From JBNKHH01 sp050290245 (lineage in GTDB: Bacteria; Pseudomonadota; Alphaproteobacteria; Rhodobacterales; Rhodobacteraceae): 64,000 nucleotides of DNA. The notes beneath the pieces are model-generated. The model searched no databases and was not told where the DNA came from. It worked only from the letters and a program-made list of their open reading frames with translations. The stretch covers positions 41,511 to 105,510 of the forward strand of contig JBNKHH010000021.1 of NCBI GenBank assembly GCA_050290245.1, written 5' to 3'. Shown here piece after piece: positions 51,602 to 60,845 of the stretch (positions are counted from its first letter, which is position 1; every line of letters begins with the position of its first letter). Both the position numbers and the translations under genes were made by a program.

Positions 51602-51666
51602 GAAGGGGCTCTGCCCCTTCTTGGCCAATGGCCAATTCATCCCCGGGATATTTGAGGGCCGATGAA
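51602..51666. repeat. Rhodobacteral intergenic repeat, copy B
   Basis: GAAGGGGC-TCT-GCCCCTTC hairpin (51602-51620), then a second small palindrome TTGGCC-AAT-GGCCAA, and CCCCGGGATATTTGAGGGCC followed by GATGAA. It lies in the 255-base gap upstream of gyrB and of the divergent small secreted protein gene. Same pattern as copies A and C. Confidence 0.7.
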
Positions 51667-51771
51667 TGAGAATTTGAAGCCAAAAGTTTTTATCTTGCTG
51701 GAATTACGCATGGCCAAGCGGGTCACGTAAGAGTGTCACCGGTCAGCCGAACGGCGTGCTAGGTCTTGGGG

Positions 51772-52119
51772 ATGAAACGTCTGATTTTGTTGTTTTTGCT
51801 GCCGATGGCGGCCTGGGCTGACGATGCCGAGATTGTCGGGGTTGAGGCGCGGGCCGATGGTGCGTCCTGGGCGTTTTCGGTGACGCTGCGCCACGGCGAT
51901 ACCGGCTGGGATGACTACGCCGATGGATGGCGGGTCGTGCTGGAGGATGGCACGGTTCTGGGCACACGCGTGTTGTATCATCCCCATGTGAACGAGCAGC
52001 CCTTTACGCGGTCGCTGGGAGGCGTGGCGATCCCTGATGGTGTCGCACAGGTTTTTGTCGAGGCGCGGACGCTGGCGCATGGGTGGGGCGCGGCGCGCTA
52101 TCCCGTTTCTTTGCGGTGA
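51772..52119 (+). CDS. Small secreted protein of unknown function
   Basis: 115 residues from the ATG at 51772. Signal peptide MKRLILLFLLPMAAWA, mature protein about 99 residues, beta-rich (SWAFSVTLRHGDTGWDDYAD, then VLYHPHVNEQPFTRSLGGVA). The single-domain layout and lack of Cys suggest a periplasmic protein. No named family recognised with confidence. Divergent from gyrB, upstream of aroQ. Confidence 0.75.
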   Translation: MKRLILLFLLPMAAWADDAEIVGVEARADGASWAFSVTLRHGDTGWDDYADGWRVVLEDGTVLGTRVLYHPHVNEQPFTRSLGGVAIPDGVAQVFVEARTLAHGWGAARYPVSLR

Positions 52120-52194
52120 CAGTCTGACGGGGGAAATCGCGCCCGGGCGCAGCTTTCGCGTGTAATCTCGCGCAGGCCCGGATATGACCGGACC

Positions 52195-52632
52195 ATGAGC
52201 AAGATCATCTATATCCTGAACGGTCCGAACCTGAACCTGTTGGGCAAGCGCCAGCCCGAGATCTATGGCCGTGACACGCTGGACGACGTCGCGCGTCTGT
52301 GTGCCGAGGCGGGCCAACCCTTTGGTTTCGAGATCGAACAGAAACAGTCGAACTACGAAGGTCAGATCGTGGACTGGATCCATGAGGCGCGTGAGCGTGC
52401 GGCGGGGATCGTCATCAATCCCGGCGCCTACTCGCACACTTCGGTGGCGATTCTGGACGCCTTGAACACTTTCGAGGGCCCGGTGATCGAGGTGCATATT
52501 TCGAACATTCACAAGCGTGAGTCCTTCCGTCATCATTCCTATGTGTCGTCCCGCGCCGAGGCGGTCATTGCCGGGTGCGGTGTGCAAGGGTACGGCTTTG
52601 GGGTGCAGAGGATCGCAGCACTTTTGGGGTGA
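52195..52632 (+). CDS. aroQ: Type II 3-dehydroquinate dehydratase AroQ
   Basis: 145 residues. Catalyses the third step of the shikimate pathway. It has the family start IYILNGPNLNLLGKRQPEIY (catalytic Tyr in a mobile loop), the substrate region QKQSNYEGQIVDWIHEARE with catalytic Arg nearby, GIVINPGAYSHTSVAILDAL and EVHISNIHKRESFRHHSY with the general acid His. Length is standard. Confidence 0.98.
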   Translation: MSKIIYILNGPNLNLLGKRQPEIYGRDTLDDVARLCAEAGQPFGFEIEQKQSNYEGQIVDWIHEARERAAGIVINPGAYSHTSVAILDALNTFEGPVIEVHISNIHKRESFRHHSYVSSRAEAVIAGCGVQGYGFGVQRIAALLG

Positions 52633-52674
52633 ACCGGTCGGCCTTTTGTGCGTTCTGTGTGAAAGGGGGCCATT

Positions 52675-54450
52675 GTGCCTGATGATCAGTCCCTGATCCT
52701 TTGGATCTTTGCCGTATTCTTCGTGCTCCTGGTTTGGGGACGCATCCGCTATGACCTCGTTGCCTTTGGCACCCTGGCGGTGGCGGCCATCCTGGGACTG
52801 GTGCCTTCGGACGACGTGTTTTCCGGGTTTGGACATTCTGCAGTCGCCATCATCGCGCTGGTGCTGATCGTGTCGCGCGGGCTTGTCAGTTCGGGGGCGA
52901 TCGAGAAGCTGGCGGCACGGCTTTTGGATAGTGAGCGGCCACTGCCGCTGCATATCGCAGTGATGGCCGTCGTGGGTGCGGGGATCTCGGCGGTCATAAA
53001 CAATGTGGCCGCGCTGGCCTTGCTGATGCCGCTGGACGTCGAGACGGCGGGAAAGGCAAAGCGGCCAGTGGGCCAAACGCTGATGCCCCTGTCATTCGCG
53101 ACGATCCTGGGCGGTATGATCACCCTGATCGGGACACCGCCGAATATCGTGATTTCAGAATATCGTCAGGACGCCCTGGGCGCGCCGTTCGGCATGTTCG
53201 ATTTCGCGCCGGTGGGACTGGTCGTGGCAATCGCGGGCATCCTGTACGTTTCGCTGATCGGTTGGCGGCTGCTGCCGGGGCGGGCAGGGGCGATCGAGCA
53301 GGAGGCCGAGTTTGCCGAGGGCCGCTATATTGCCGAGCTCAGGGTCGGTGAGGAGTCCTTCAAGGAGGGGATGGTCGTGGCGGATCTCTATCCCCTGGCC
53401 GATGAGCATGACGTGAACATTCTGGGGCTGGTGCGGCGCGGACGTCGCCAGCCGGGATTTGCCGCCCGGGCCGAGATACGGGCGGGCGATTTCATCGTGG
53501 TCGAGGGCGAGCCAAAGGCGATCGAGGCGATGATGGGCAAGGGCGACCTGGAGTTCGCGGGCTCGGAAAGGCATTCCGGGGGTGTCACCTCGGGTGGGCT
53601 GACCCTGACCGAGGCGATCGTGCCGGAAGGTGCCCGGATCGCCGGGCGTACGGCGCGGGGTCTGAAGTTGTTGTACAACCACTCGGTCACTTTGCTGGGG
53701 GTGTCGCGCAGCGGGCGGCGGTTCAGCGACCGGGTGCGTCTATTGGAAATCAAGCCAGGTGACGTGCTGTTGTTGCTGGGCACGCCGGAGCGCAACGCGG
53801 CGGCCGCCGCGTGGCTGGGGGTTCTGCCGATCCAGGGCCGCGAAACGGCGGTGGTCCAACGGTCGAAAGCGGGGTTGTCGATCGGGATATTCCTGGCGGC
53901 CATCGCGCTGACGGTTTTCGGGGTTTTGGCGCTGCCGGTTGCACTGTCGGCCGCCGTCGTTGGCTTTGTCGCGGTTGGGCTGGTGACAGGGCGCGAGGTC
54001 TACGAGTCGATCGAATGGAAGGTCATCGTGCTGCTTGCCAGCCTGATCCCTTTGGCCGAGGCCTTTGAGCGCTCTGGCGGGGCCGAGGCCATCGCGGGGC
54101 ATATCGTCGGGTGGACGCAGGGCTATCCGGGATGGATGTCACTGGCAGTGCTTATGATCGTCACTATGACCTTGTCGGATTTCCTGAACAACGTGGCCAC
54201 AACCCTGATAGCTGCGCCAATCGCGGTCAGTCTTGCGGCGGCAACCGGGACCAACCCGGATGCTTATCTGATGGCGGTCGCGGTTGCGGCGTCCTGCGCG
54301 TTTCTGACGCCCATCGGGCATAAGAACAACACGATCATACTGGGACCGGGAGGGTACCGGTTCGGGGACTACTGGCGCATGGGCCTGCCGCTGGAGTTGA
54401 TCGTTCTGGCCGTTGCCCTGCCCGCGATCCTGGTGGTCTGGCCGCTTTGA
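52675..54450 (+). CDS. SLC13-type permease with central TrkA-C domains
   Basis: 591 residues, GTG start after AAAGGGGG. Membrane halves flank two RCK/TrkA-C domains (residues about 215-375; ADEHDVNILGLVRRGRRQPG, then PGDVLLLLGTPERNAAA). The transport motifs are VINNVAALALLMPL with ITLIGTPPNIVISE in the first half and NNVATTLIAAPIAV with TPIGHKNNTIILGP in the second, as in the SLC13/ArsB-type superfamily. Substrate is unknown; sulfate, dicarboxylates or similar anions are possible. Confidence 0.9.
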   Translation: MPDDQSLILWIFAVFFVLLVWGRIRYDLVAFGTLAVAAILGLVPSDDVFSGFGHSAVAIIALVLIVSRGLVSSGAIEKLAARLLDSERPLPLHIAVMAVVGAGISAVINNVAALALLMPLDVETAGKAKRPVGQTLMPLSFATILGGMITLIGTPPNIVISEYRQDALGAPFGMFDFAPVGLVVAIAGILYVSLIGWRLLPGRAGAIEQEAEFAEGRYIAELRVGEESFKEGMVVADLYPLADEHDVNILGLVRRGRRQPGFAARAEIRAGDFIVVEGEPKAIEAMMGKGDLEFAGSERHSGGVTSGGLTLTEAIVPEGARIAGRTARGLKLLYNHSVTLLGVSRSGRRFSDRVRLLEIKPGDVLLLLGTPERNAAAAAWLGVLPIQGRETAVVQRSKAGLSIGIFLAAIALTVFGVLALPVALSAAVVGFVAVGLVTGREVYESIEWKVIVLLASLIPLAEAFERSGGAEAIAGHIVGWTQGYPGWMSLAVLMIVTMTLSDFLNNVATTLIAAPIAVSLAAATGTNPDAYLMAVAVAASCAFLTPIGHKNNTIILGPGGYRFGDYWRMGLPLELIVLAVALPAILVVWPL

Positions 54451-54738
54451 GACATGTTCGGCGCCGACCGGTATCGCAACTGCCTTGTCATGCCTAGTCG
54501 CGCAAAACCTTGTGCGTTTCATGACGTGCCTTCATTTGAAACAGGAGCCATCTGTTCGCGCGCGCAAGGTACACGCGAGCTAGTCTTGGCGACCGGGCAT
54601 CCGATGATCGCGACGGGCCGCAAATTGAAAGCGCGGCAAGGCGTCACAGAAAAGAAAAAGCCGCAAATGTGCTCTTTTAATTGTGTGAGCACCTCAAATG
54701 TATATGAACGCTGCCTATAACAACCAAAAAGCAGGCAC

Positions 54739-55791
54739 ATGTTCGATCAATCCAGCGCACAGGACGTCCGGTCCGATGAAACTTCGGCAAAGGACTGGGT
54801 CAGGGTCCTTTCGGCTTATCGGGAACCAGACCAGTTCCGCAGCTGGTTCGAACTGGGTGTCACGGTGGTTCCGTTCATCGCCTTGTGGTCACTGGCATGG
54901 TGGTCGCTGTCGGTCAGCTATTGGCTGTCCTTTGCGATCGCTCTGGCGAATGCCGGGTTTCTGTTGCGCCTGTTCGCGATCCAGCACGATTGCGGGCATG
55001 GCGCTTTTTTCAGAAGTCGCAGGGTCGGGGACTGGGTCGGACGTGCGATCGGTGTTCTGACGTTGACGCCTTATGACGTCTGGCGGCACACGCACTCGGT
55101 GCACCACAGTTCTTCGGGCAATCTGGGCCGGCGGGGGATGGGGGATATCCTGACCCTGACCGTGTCCGAATACCGTGCGCTGTCGCCGCGCGAGCGGTTG
55201 AAGTACCGGCTGTACCGCAACCCTGTGGTCTTGTTCGGCTTTGGGCCGGGATATCTGTTTTTATTGCAAAATCGGTTGCCGCTGGGCCTGACGGGGCAAG
55301 CCAAGTACTGGGTCAGTGCAATGGCGACCAATGCGGTTTTGTTCCTTGCACTGGGGCTGATCTTTCTTTTCGGGGGACTGGCGCCGATCATGGTGATCTT
55401 TTTGCCGACGACCCTGTTGGCGGCGACGGCGGGGATGTGGCTGTTCTATGTCCAGCACCAGTTCGAGACGACCCATTGGGAGATTGACGAGAACTGGCAG
55501 CTGCATGACGCCGCACTTGAAGGAAGTTCGCATTACATTCTGCCACCGATCCTGCAATGGATGAGTGCCAATATTGGCATTCACCATGTACACCACCTGC
55601 ACAGCCGCATCCCGTTTTACAAGCTGCCTGACGTGCTGCGAGACCACGCAGACCTGCCAGACAGCAACCGGATGACGATCCGCGAAAGCCTTCGCAATGC
55701 GCGGCTGCATCTTTGGGACGAGGACGCGCGTCGTCTCTTGTCATTTGCCCAGGCACGGGACCTGCACCGGGACGGCGTTCCGGCCGGTTGA
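54739..55791 (+). CDS. Membrane fatty-acid desaturase
   Basis: 350 residues. Di-iron membrane desaturase with the three His clusters: QHDCGHGAFF, HTHSVHHSSSGN and HHVHHLHSRIPFYKLPDV. Several membrane segments lie between them. The pattern fits delta-12/omega-6-type acyl-lipid desaturases, but the double-bond position cannot be read from the sequence. The 288-base upstream gap holds no gene; it includes an AT-rich stretch near the start. Confidence 0.9.
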   Translation: MFDQSSAQDVRSDETSAKDWVRVLSAYREPDQFRSWFELGVTVVPFIALWSLAWWSLSVSYWLSFAIALANAGFLLRLFAIQHDCGHGAFFRSRRVGDWVGRAIGVLTLTPYDVWRHTHSVHHSSSGNLGRRGMGDILTLTVSEYRALSPRERLKYRLYRNPVVLFGFGPGYLFLLQNRLPLGLTGQAKYWVSAMATNAVLFLALGLIFLFGGLAPIMVIFLPTTLLAATAGMWLFYVQHQFETTHWEIDENWQLHDAALEGSSHYILPPILQWMSANIGIHHVHHLHSRIPFYKLPDVLRDHADLPDSNRMTIRESLRNARLHLWDEDARRLLSFAQARDLHRDGVPAG

Positions 55792-55923
55792 CCGGTCCTG
55801 CAACAACCGGGGCGAAAACTGACCGATTTTGTGCTAGTCTGTCTGCGGGGGAGTCGCAGGGCCGTGCCGTGAGGCATGGTGTCGACGGGCGGTCCGGGGC
55901 CATGTCCCTCAGGGAGGCCTGTA

Positions 55924-56241
55924 ATGCCAAGATATATCGTGACGGGGAGTTATACCTCGGAGGGCATCAAGGGTATGGTTGCCAGCCCGGGCGACCGCGA
56001 GTCGGTGGCGCGCGCCATCGTCGAGGCGGCGGGCGGCACGCTTGAGACCTATTACATGGTGACGGGAGACGCCGATTTTTCGATCAAGGTTTCGATCGAT
56101 CGGGCCGAGGACCTGATGGCGGGTCTGATGGTTGCTGCCTCGCAAGGCGCGGTTTCCAACCTGAAGACGGTGCGCGCCTTTACGAGTGACGAATTCACGG
56201 CAATTCAGAAGAAGGCGGGTGAAATCGCCAGCGCGCTGTAG
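55924..56241 (+). CDS. GYD domain protein
   Basis: 105 residues from the ATG at 55924, with AGGGAGG upstream; the frame is open earlier without homology. GYD-domain proteins have a ferredoxin-like fold (YIVTGSYTSEGIKGMVASPG with the start motif, LETYYMVTGDADFSIKVSID). The function is not known. No membrane segment. Stand-alone gene between the desaturase and the minus-strand OmpA locus. Confidence 0.85.
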   Translation: MPRYIVTGSYTSEGIKGMVASPGDRESVARAIVEAAGGTLETYYMVTGDADFSIKVSIDRAEDLMAGLMVAASQGAVSNLKTVRAFTSDEFTAIQKKAGEIASAL

Positions 56242-56326
56242 GCGTCGTCAATTCGCAGAACGGGACGGACCGGTCCAGACGTGTTTGGTGATCAGGGGGT
56301 CAAGAAAATCGCACGGGGATGACAGG

Positions 56327-56653
56327 TCAGGACTGGTTCGCCCGTTCGATATAGGCGCGGAGTTCTTCCGCCTCGGCGCGGGCCGTGCGCAATCCGTCCA
56401 TGGCGGCGCCCAGTTCTGCCTCGGCTTGGGAAAGCTTGTTGGTCAGTTCGGATTCGCGCTGCTGCAAATAGCTGACGGTCTGGTCGCGTTCTTCCTCGGC
56501 CTTGTGAAGTTCCTGCGCCATCCTGTCGAGGTCGTCCATGTCCGAGCGCGTCACCCGCGTGATGCGCGAGATCACCCAGTGGGTGAACCATCCCGCGACG
56601 AAGGCCATGAAGAGGATGGCAGCAGTGGCCGCGATAAACTCGGTTCCGTTCAT
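56327..56653 (-). CDS. Membrane-anchored coiled-coil protein
   Basis: 108 residues. One N-terminal membrane helix (IAATAAILFMAFVAGWFTHW) and a charged coiled coil (DLDRMAQELHKAEEERDQTV through RTARAEAEELRAYIERANQ). The start overlaps the stop of the OmpA-family gene by four bases, so it is translated with it. Family not recognised; probably a partner of the OmpA-family protein in the inner membrane. Confidence 0.75.
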   Translation of the reverse strand: MNGTEFIAATAAILFMAFVAGWFTHWVISRITRVTRSDMDDLDRMAQELHKAEEERDQTVSYLQQRESELTNKLSQAEAELGAAMDGLRTARAEAEELRAYIERANQS

Positions 56654-58590
56654 TCGCCTGTCTCCGCTTCACTGGCCGCGTCATCCGCTGTCTGAGTTTC
56701 ATTCTGCGCCTCGCCTGCATCTTCGGCGGCGGTCGCATCCTCGTCGCTGGCCTCGATGTCGTCAATCAGGCGGAATTCGATCCGCCGGTTCGCCTCGCGT
56801 CCAGCTTCGGTGTCGTTGTCGGCGATCGGCTGGCTTTCACCATAACCCTTGGCCGATAGGTTCGAGGTCAGAACCCGTCGCGCCATGATCGCGTTCAGAA
56901 CCGCGTCGGCGCGGGCTTGGCTGAGCTGTTGGTTCATGATTTCGCGGCCCTGGCTGTCGGTGTGGCCTCCGATTTCGATGCGCACGCTCTGACAATCGCG
57001 CAGGATCTCGGCAATGGCGTCAATGGTCTGGACCGCGTCGGGTTCGAAGTCGGTCGAAGAGGGTGCAAAGGTGATCTTGCGGGTGTTGCCCGCCTTGTTG
57101 ATCAACTGGATGCATTCTTCGGGCGTGGGCAGTGCGGCGAGCGGGTCGAGCGCCTCGGAGTAGGTAACGTCGAGGTTGAAATCCGCGCCGTCTTCAAGCC
57201 TGTGGGACAGGATGCGAGCCATTTCTGATTGTGCGTCAGTCTGACCGGTGACGCCTGTGAGGGAGACCTGATCGGCGGTGACCCGCGCCACACCGTTGTG
57301 CAGGTAGCCGAGCGCCTCGAGGGCGGCAAGAACCCGGCTGGGCCAACCAGGGGGTACCGATGGGTCGATTCGCATCGCCGGATAGACCTTGTCGGCCCCG
57401 AAGTGGGCGGAGGCAAAGCTCTCGACAGCCGAACGGGTTATATCGTTGCCCAGGCGGCCGCGCAGCTGCACCTGGCCTTCGGGAGACCGCGTCGCGGTAA
57501 ACTCGGGCGGCGCCGCGTCGCCCTCGGCCGCCTGCTCGGGCGGTTTTGGCAAGACGGCGGATAGCGAGAAGACCGGTGGCAGCGCGGCCTCAAGTTCGCC
57601 GACGGCCTTGTCGAAGAGGTCCGGCGCGGTGCCCTGGCGCGCCAATAGCGAGACATCGGCGTTCGAGATCGTCAGCGAGCCTGCACCCAACTCGCCCAGG
57701 GCACGGATGCCGGCGACGGCTGCTTCGCCCCACCGGGTCGATGGCGTGCCAAGGCCGAGGACGCAGTCGGTCTGACGGCTCATTCCCGCCTCGGCAGCAG
57801 CGGTCAGAATCGCGGTGCGCGCCACGTCGGAATCCGCCGTGCAGGCATCGAAACGAGCGCCATTGTCGTCGATCAGGAAGCGCAGCGTGAACGGCGCCAC
57901 CACGGGGCGCGGAGCAGATATGTTCAGGTTCAGTACCAGTCCGGCGGGTGCGTCGCGGTTCAGTTGGCGTTCAAGCCGCCGCTTGTCTTCGGCGGACTCC
58001 GATACGGCGGTGATGGCGACCACTGATGGCGAGATCGAGACCTTGGACCGCGGCAGCGCCTCGATGGCCTGGATGCCGAAGGTGAGGGCGCGCTCCCATC
58101 CTTCTGGTGGCGCGAAGTCGGCGCCTTCCAGAAGGTCCGAGATCCGGGCACCGTCGGACACTGCCTGAACACGGGCGATGATGGTTTCAGGGTCGGATTC
58201 CAGCGGGACAACACCGATCAGGGAGATGCCGTCCTCGTTCTTGAGAACTTCGATCGAGAAGTCCGGCGCGGGGATGGCCGCCACGGCGGCGACCTCCATG
58301 GCGTCGATGATGCGCGAGGCGTCGATCACGCTGCCCGCCGCCGACAGGGCGTCAAAGCGCGTTGCCTCGTCAGGCGCGGTGCCCGTCAGCGTGACGGACA
58401 GGCCATCGACCGCGACGTCGGCCCAGTCGTGTCCGGCTTGGGACAGGACCAGGTTCAGCTGAGTGGTCGCCTTGGTTTCTACGAGGTGGCGGGCCCAGTA
58501 GGCCACGCCGACGCATCCGGCCGCAGCGATCACGATTGCGAGCACATGCGGCAAGGCGTTGAAGCCGGAAGAGGCCTTTGGAGTTGTCAT
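56650..58590 (-). CDS. Inner-membrane BON/OmpA family protein
   Basis: 646 residues. One N-terminal anchor (HVLAIVIAAAGCVGVAYWAR, with no lipobox), then several BON-like repeats (residues about 40-440; for example VDGLSVTLTGTAPDEATRFD), and a C-terminal OmpA peptidoglycan-binding domain: FAPSSTDFEPDAVQTIDAIA and IGGHTDSQGREIMNQQLSQA with RANRRIEFRL-like ending (REANRRIEFRL). The acidic tail ends in a Glu-rich stretch. It likely joins the inner membrane to the cell wall. BON plus OmpA fusions occur in mycobacterial ArfA. Confidence 0.85.
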   Translation of the reverse strand: MTTPKASSGFNALPHVLAIVIAAAGCVGVAYWARHLVETKATTQLNLVLSQAGHDWADVAVDGLSVTLTGTAPDEATRFDALSAAGSVIDASRIIDAMEVAAVAAIPAPDFSIEVLKNEDGISLIGVVPLESDPETIIARVQAVSDGARISDLLEGADFAPPEGWERALTFGIQAIEALPRSKVSISPSVVAITAVSESAEDKRRLERQLNRDAPAGLVLNLNISAPRPVVAPFTLRFLIDDNGARFDACTADSDVARTAILTAAAEAGMSRQTDCVLGLGTPSTRWGEAAVAGIRALGELGAGSLTISNADVSLLARQGTAPDLFDKAVGELEAALPPVFSLSAVLPKPPEQAAEGDAAPPEFTATRSPEGQVQLRGRLGNDITRSAVESFASAHFGADKVYPAMRIDPSVPPGWPSRVLAALEALGYLHNGVARVTADQVSLTGVTGQTDAQSEMARILSHRLEDGADFNLDVTYSEALDPLAALPTPEECIQLINKAGNTRKITFAPSSTDFEPDAVQTIDAIAEILRDCQSVRIEIGGHTDSQGREIMNQQLSQARADAVLNAIMARRVLTSNLSAKGYGESQPIADNDTEAGREANRRIEFRLIDDIEASDEDATAAEDAGEAQNETQTADDAASEAETGE

Positions 58591-58626
58591 GGTCGACTAG
58601 TTAGTCCGTGGCGCGGGCACGTGCAA

Positions 58627-59592
58627 TCAGAGGAGATGAGCAACGGCAAGAAACAGCACGGGGATCAGCCCCGCGTCCCGATTTGCCCGAAAAAGCCTGA
58701 GGCAACGGTCGGGGTTGTCGATGTCGAGTTGGCGCAGTTGCCAGGCAAGGTGCCAGCCGAAGGCCCAGACCCCGCAAAGCGCGACGGTCAGTTGCAGGAC
58801 GTTCGTTGCGCCGGTCAGCGCAAGGATCAGCGCGGCGGCAAAGAGTGCAACGGATAGAGTCAGGAACCACCGGAGCCAGCGCGCGGTGTCTTCGCCGAAC
58901 AGGCGGGCAGTGGATTTCACTCCAATCAGGGCGTCGTCTTCCTTGTCCTGATGGGCATAGATCGTGTCGTAGAACAGCGTCCATGCGATGCCGGCTCCGT
59001 AGAGGATCAGGGCGGGCCACTCGAACCGGCCGGTGACGGCGGTCCACGCCAGGAGCGCGCCCCAATTGAAAGCGAGGCCGAGAAAAACCTGTGGCCACCA
59101 CGTAAAGCGTTTTGCGAACGGATAGATGCAGACAATGGCCAGTGAGCCGATGCCAAGGAGGATTGCCGGGAGATTGAAGGTCAGGAGGACGGCGAAGGCG
59201 ACCAGCGCCTGGACGACCATCCACACCAAGGCCTGTTTGACGGTAACCTGCCCCGAAGGGATCGGGCGCGAGCGCGTGCGTTCGACCGCGCCGTCAAAGT
59301 TGCGATCCGTGATATCGTTCCAAGTGCAGCCCGCGCCGCGCATCAGCCAGGCGCCGAACCCGCAGCCGATGCCGATCCAGAGGTGCCCTAGGGTGAAACT
59401 GCCCTGCGCCAGCGTCGCCGCGCCTAGTGCCCACCAGCAAGGCAAAAGCAAAAGCCATGTGCCGATGGGCCGATCGGCGCGCGACAGGCGCAAATAGGGC
59501 CTTGTCCATTCCGGTGCGTGCCGGTCGACCCAGTTGCCGGAAACCGCATCGGCAACCTGTCCAGTCTCTGGCGTCTTTTCGGTCGCGGTCAT
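58627..59592 (-). CDS. ubiA: 4-hydroxybenzoate polyprenyltransferase UbiA
   Basis: 321 residues from the ATG at 59592; an earlier in-frame start is six codons upstream. Prenylates 4-hydroxybenzoate in ubiquinone synthesis. Both Asp motifs are present: GCTWNDITDRNFDGAVERTR (NDxxD) and HQDKEDDALIGVKSTARLFG (DxxxD). Multiple membrane helices. Divergent from rsmE with an 11-base gap; ubiB and ubiE are some 42 kb away in this window. Confidence 0.96.
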   Translation of the reverse strand: MTATEKTPETGQVADAVSGNWVDRHAPEWTRPYLRLSRADRPIGTWLLLLPCWWALGAATLAQGSFTLGHLWIGIGCGFGAWLMRGAGCTWNDITDRNFDGAVERTRSRPIPSGQVTVKQALVWMVVQALVAFAVLLTFNLPAILLGIGSLAIVCIYPFAKRFTWWPQVFLGLAFNWGALLAWTAVTGRFEWPALILYGAGIAWTLFYDTIYAHQDKEDDALIGVKSTARLFGEDTARWLRWFLTLSVALFAAALILALTGATNVLQLTVALCGVWAFGWHLAWQLRQLDIDNPDRCLRLFRANRDAGLIPVLFLAVAHLL

Positions 59593-59603
59593 ATGGTCGC
59601 CCC

Positions 59604-60326
59604 ATGGCAAAAGCTGCGAAAGTCAGGCTCTATGTAGAGCACCCTCTGGGTGAGGGGCAATCCGTCGCTCTGACGCGGGACCAGGCGCATTACCTGTTCG
59701 GTGTGATGCGGCTTGGCGTGGGCGATACGGTGACGCTGTTCAACGGCGCGGACGGGGCATGGTCGGCGGAAGTGGCCGAGGCTGGCAAGCGTGGCGGTGT
59801 TCTGGTCTGCGCCGGGCAGTCGGCACCTCAGTCGACGCCGCCGGACCTGTGGCTGATGTTTGCGCCGATCAAGAAGGCGCGGACGGATTTCATCGTCGAA
59901 AAGGCGGTCGAAATGGGGGCGGCCAGGATCTGCCCGGTGCAGACCGAGTTCACAAACGCGGAACGTATCCGGCGCGACCGGCTGCAAGCCCATGCGGTTG
60001 AGGCCGCCGAGCAATGCGGTGCGACCCATGTGCCCGAGGTAGCCGACCTGGTGCGGCTGGATCGGTTGTTGGCCGACTGGCCCGGCGACCGGCACCTGAT
60101 GTTCTGTGACGAGGGGCTGGCAGGCGACGATGCACGGCTTCCTGACCTTCCCGGACCCTGGGCGATCCTGATCGGACCCGAAGGCGGATTTTCAGAGAAC
60201 GAGCGCGCGCGGTTGGCGAGCATGGAAAAGGCCCATGCAGTAGCGCTTGGTCCGCGCATACTGCGCGCCGATACAGCTGCCGTGGCGGCCCTGACTCTCT
60301 GGCAGGATGCGCTTGGAGACTGGTAA
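59604..60326 (+). CDS. rsmE: 16S rRNA (uracil(1498)-N3)-methyltransferase RsmE
   Basis: 240 residues from the ATG at 59604 (MAKAAKVRLYVEHPLGEGQS); the frame is open upstream over ubiA as a shadow. SPOUT-family enzyme that methylates U1498 of 16S rRNA. The PUA-like N-terminal part has ALTRDQAHYLFGVMRLGVGD, and the knot region has WAILIGPEGGFSENERARLA with LGPRILRADTAAVAALTLWQ. Divergent from ubiA. Confidence 0.95.
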   Translation: MAKAAKVRLYVEHPLGEGQSVALTRDQAHYLFGVMRLGVGDTVTLFNGADGAWSAEVAEAGKRGGVLVCAGQSAPQSTPPDLWLMFAPIKKARTDFIVEKAVEMGAARICPVQTEFTNAERIRRDRLQAHAVEAAEQCGATHVPEVADLVRLDRLLADWPGDRHLMFCDEGLAGDDARLPDLPGPWAILIGPEGGFSENERARLASMEKAHAVALGPRILRADTAAVAALTLWQDALGDW

Positions 60327-60332
60327 AAAGGA

Positions 60333-60767
60333 CTAGAGGCCCCGGTTGCGCTGGCGTTGACGGGTGTCGCGCAGGATTTCAACGAGGATCGCGGTCAGAA
60401 GGCCGAACATCAGCAGGCCATTCGCGGCAGCCATGCCGCCCAGAAGACGCCATTCCACTGGCAGGAGGATGTCGCCAAAGCCGAGCGTGGTGAAGGCCAC
60501 GAGGGCAAAGTAGACCGAAGCTTCGAACTGGATGAAGATCTCCAATTCGTAGAGGGCAATGGCCCATAGCCAGACTGCTGCGGTCATCATGCCCAGCGTC
60601 CAGACCAGCGACAGGACGAGGACCGAAATCAGTTTCGGCCCGTGTGGCGGGCGGACCGCCCAGCCGTGCAGCCGGACCATGACAGCCTCGAGACCCCACC
60701 ACGACAGCGCAGCCACGAGGATCGTGGCGAACGTAAGAAGACTGCCGAGGGCAAGTTGAGTGAACAT
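60333..60767 (-). CDS. Two-helix potassium channel protein
   Basis: 144 residues. The pore signature TTLGFGD (Thr93 to Asp99) is the potassium-selectivity filter of ion-channel family 2, in its pore loop before the last helix (WRLLGGMAAANGLLMFGLLT). Hydrophobic segments at about residues 8-30 and 50-75 are outside the pore loop. No regulatory RCK domain is fused, so gating is unknown. Probably a tetrameric channel. Convergent with rsmE. Confidence 0.88.
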   Translation of the reverse strand: MFTQLALGSLLTFATILVAALSWWGLEAVMVRLHGWAVRPPHGPKLISVLVLSLVWTLGMMTAAVWLWAIALYELEIFIQFEASVYFALVAFTTLGFGDILLPVEWRLLGGMAAANGLLMFGLLTAILVEILRDTRQRQRNRGL

Positions 60768-60845
60768 GGGCGTATCTTCATCTCTTGCGTGCCGCGGTCA
60801 ACCACTCTGGACAGCGACGCTTTGGCACCCTATCTCGTTCCGACT

